64,000 nt of DNA from Ifrita kowaldi (taxonomy: Eukaryota > Chordata > Aves > Passeriformes > Cinclosomatidae): the NCBI GenBank assembly GCA_013398055.1, contig VZRS01000309.1, forward strand, positions 122,758-186,757, given 5' to 3'. How positions within the stretch are numbered: the stretch's first letter is position 1; the number at the start of each line of letters is the position of its first letter. Below are positions 62,086-64,000 of this stretch, piece by piece. Under the pieces are notes generated by a model, which was not told the DNA's origin, did not search any database, and saw nothing but the letters and a program-made list of their open reading frames with translations. A program made the position numbers and the translations under genes.

Positions 62086-62631
62086 GGGCCATTATTCCCA
62101 AGGTAAGCAGAATAGTAACGTTGACCCTACCACAAAACCTTTCCAATCTAGATGTAAAAAAATGGACAATGATGTCCAAGGAAACAAAATGATGCTGATC
62201 AGCACACCAGGCAATCAAAACCCAGTCATTTGTGCTTTGTAAGGTACAGGCCTTTGTGAGGCTTTTTACAGAGTTCTCTGAAAAACAGTGTGGCTGCTGT
62301 GAAGATTTTTATGAAGACCATTATGTAACCATAGGGGAAGGCAAGGAAAGAATTAATGCACTCAGCTGAAAAGCGTTGTGAGCACTGTAATAGGCTGGAG
62401 TTGGCATCTTACTGAGGAAGTCACTGACACAAAGCAGTTACAGGTACCAAAGGGCCCTCAGAAACAAAATCAAGTAACTTTGGCTTCACTCAACAGAGAA
62501 GGGGCAGACAGAAAAGATGCAGAGTTTTAACTATGTTTAATCAATATAAAATAATCTGTGTAAAAACAGTCAAAGCCATGCTGCAATTAACTTCTTTCAA
62601 TATGCACAAGATCGCTACAGAGCCATCTGAC
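61026..62631. other. Non-coding DNA between CR1 fragment and gap
   Basis: AT-rich sequence without recognisable exon or repeat. The part to 62085 is duplicated at the window end. The part 62086-62631 is present once. Confidence 0.5.
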
Positions 62632-62632
62632 N
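62632..62632. other. Assembly gap
   Basis: A single n, after which the sequence returns to the text already seen from 60718. Confidence 0.85.
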
Positions 62633-64000
62633 ATTTTTTTCAGTATTTAATGAAATGTATTTTCATAGAATGGCCTGGGTTGGACCGTACAGATCCTAGT
62701 TCCTCCTGCCACAGGCATGAGCACTTTCACTAGACCAGGTTACTCAGAGCTCCATCCAACCTGGCCTTTAACATTTCCAGTGATGGGGCATCCACATCTT
62801 TTCTGGGCAACCTGTTCCAGTGCCTCATCACCGTCACAGTAAAGAATGTCTGCCTAACATCTAAGGTAAACCTACTCTCTTTCAGTTTGAAGCCACTCCC
62901 CCTTCTCCTATCACATGCTCCTGTAAATAGTCTCTTTATATGAATCCATGCTGCTTCCTAGAAGTATTTCCCCGCACTGTGTAATACTGAGAGTTGTATA
63001 TAAAGAACATTTAAAAGTATACCCACAGATGTAATTGCTGCTTTACAGCTGCACTGCCAGAAATGCTGCTATATAGCTGCATAGCTTAGAATGTCTGCTG
63101 CTTCCAACTTCCATGACTCCTGCTCACAACTAGTCAAAATATCCCATGTACTATCCATTCTAATCCAGCAGTATTTTTACTTTCATCACATTCCTTACCT
63201 AACTCTAGCAAGCCACTTATGCCATTTGTATCTGCTGAACTGCTCTGCACTATTTAGGTTCTAATACAGAAATTCTGTCCAATATAAATAAAAGCTTTGC
63301 AGTGTTCTCTGTTTTTGTAAGCAACAAGGAATTCTAAGTAAAACTAATGTCCTTTTCCAGGAACACAAACAGCCCTTGAAAAGCAAGTAATGTTAAATAC
63401 CACCCCCTCCTCCCACACTTGATGTCAGACATCTCCAGGTGTTAGACTTCACCTTAGATAGGGGAAAATGCCTCTGCAGCTTTGGTGTTGGCCACTACTC
63501 AACAGGTAAGAGAGAATAGCAGGTAAGCAGAAAAACTGATGTGCAGAGCTGTGAAATAATCTTGCCCTTGCTCCATCTCTCAGTATTATACTGAACTCAA
63601 AACATTCAGTTTATTTTGAAACTGTATTTGACCTCTGGAAATACAATCTTTTAAAATTTTCCATTATTGAGTAACTTTTATTTCACCACATAATTTCTCA
63701 ATTTACAGTGACTTCTTAATGAAGAAATTAAAACCAGAAGCGCAGCTTTAAAAAAATTGCTGTTAACTATGCAATTCTTTAATTCCAGTTACCTAATTAA
63801 GAACTGAAATGCCATTGTAAGAGAGTTCCAACTTACCATTATGCTTCATAAAAGTTGTTTCCTCATCTGTTTCAGGAAACAGCTTCTTTTATTTTGCATT
63901 CTGAACTTCATTACACTACCAAGACTCAATTCCTTGTTTAATGTTTTTACAATCTGTATCATTTCTGCCAGGAACCTCACTCATTGCCCAGGCTGTACAG
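62633..64000. repeat. Second copy of the duplication of at least 1368 bp (runs off the window)
   Basis: Matches 60718-62085 to the last base of the window, so the full repeat length is unknown. It carries a second image of the - strand CR1 fragment. Confidence 0.9.
62663..62940 (-). mobile_element. CR1 LINE 3' end, - strand (second copy)
   Basis: Verbatim copy of the CR1 fragment at 60748-61025, carried by the duplication. It is not an independent insertion. Confidence 0.88.

Overview
The window is vertebrate nuclear DNA, almost certainly from a bird. Repeats are sparse and nearly all recognisable ones are CR1 LINE 3' ends, several with the avian tail of the type ATTCTATGATTCTGTG. Two intron-containing vertebrate genes can be read exon by exon. 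It is draft assembly: single n characters at 40663, 57767, 58029, 58821 and 62632 mark unresolved joins, and sequence around several of them is repeated verbatim.

Layout. Positions 1 to about 40 kb show no gene I can support. This is AT-rich intergenic or possibly intronic DNA with simple T/G tracts, one CR1 fragment (about 21.0-21.5 kb), and a GC-rich segment at 34.4-35.2 kb that looks like an orphan CpG island or LTR-like promoter. A CpG-rich promoter at about 39.6-40.6 kb leads into SNRNP48 on the + strand (40606-48188). SNRNP48 is the U11/U12 di-snRNP 48K protein of the minor spliceosome. Its visible exons join in frame to 277 codons, and the N-terminal part is broken by the n at 40663. 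Convergent to it, on the - strand, is ROPN1L (ropporin-1-like, a sperm-flagellum and cilium RIIa-fold protein). Four of its coding exons lie between 50954 and 55935, and the last coding exon was not found. From 57 kb to the end there are CR1 fragments, a GC-rich fragment and assembly duplications (636 bp, 99 bp and at least 1368 bp).

The two genes have unrelated jobs: recognition of U12-type introns, and the flagellar fibrous sheath or radial spoke. No operon-like cooperation is expected. The points most worth checking are (1) the SNRNP48-ROPN1L neighbourhood, which differs from the human arrangement; (2) a perfect U12-type 5' splice-site octamer with two upstream 3' splice-site-like sequences inside a SNRNP48 intron, either of which would add a premature stop, as expected for a self-regulating poison exon; and (3) the verbatim duplications at the n characters. 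I saw no novel multi-gene system.
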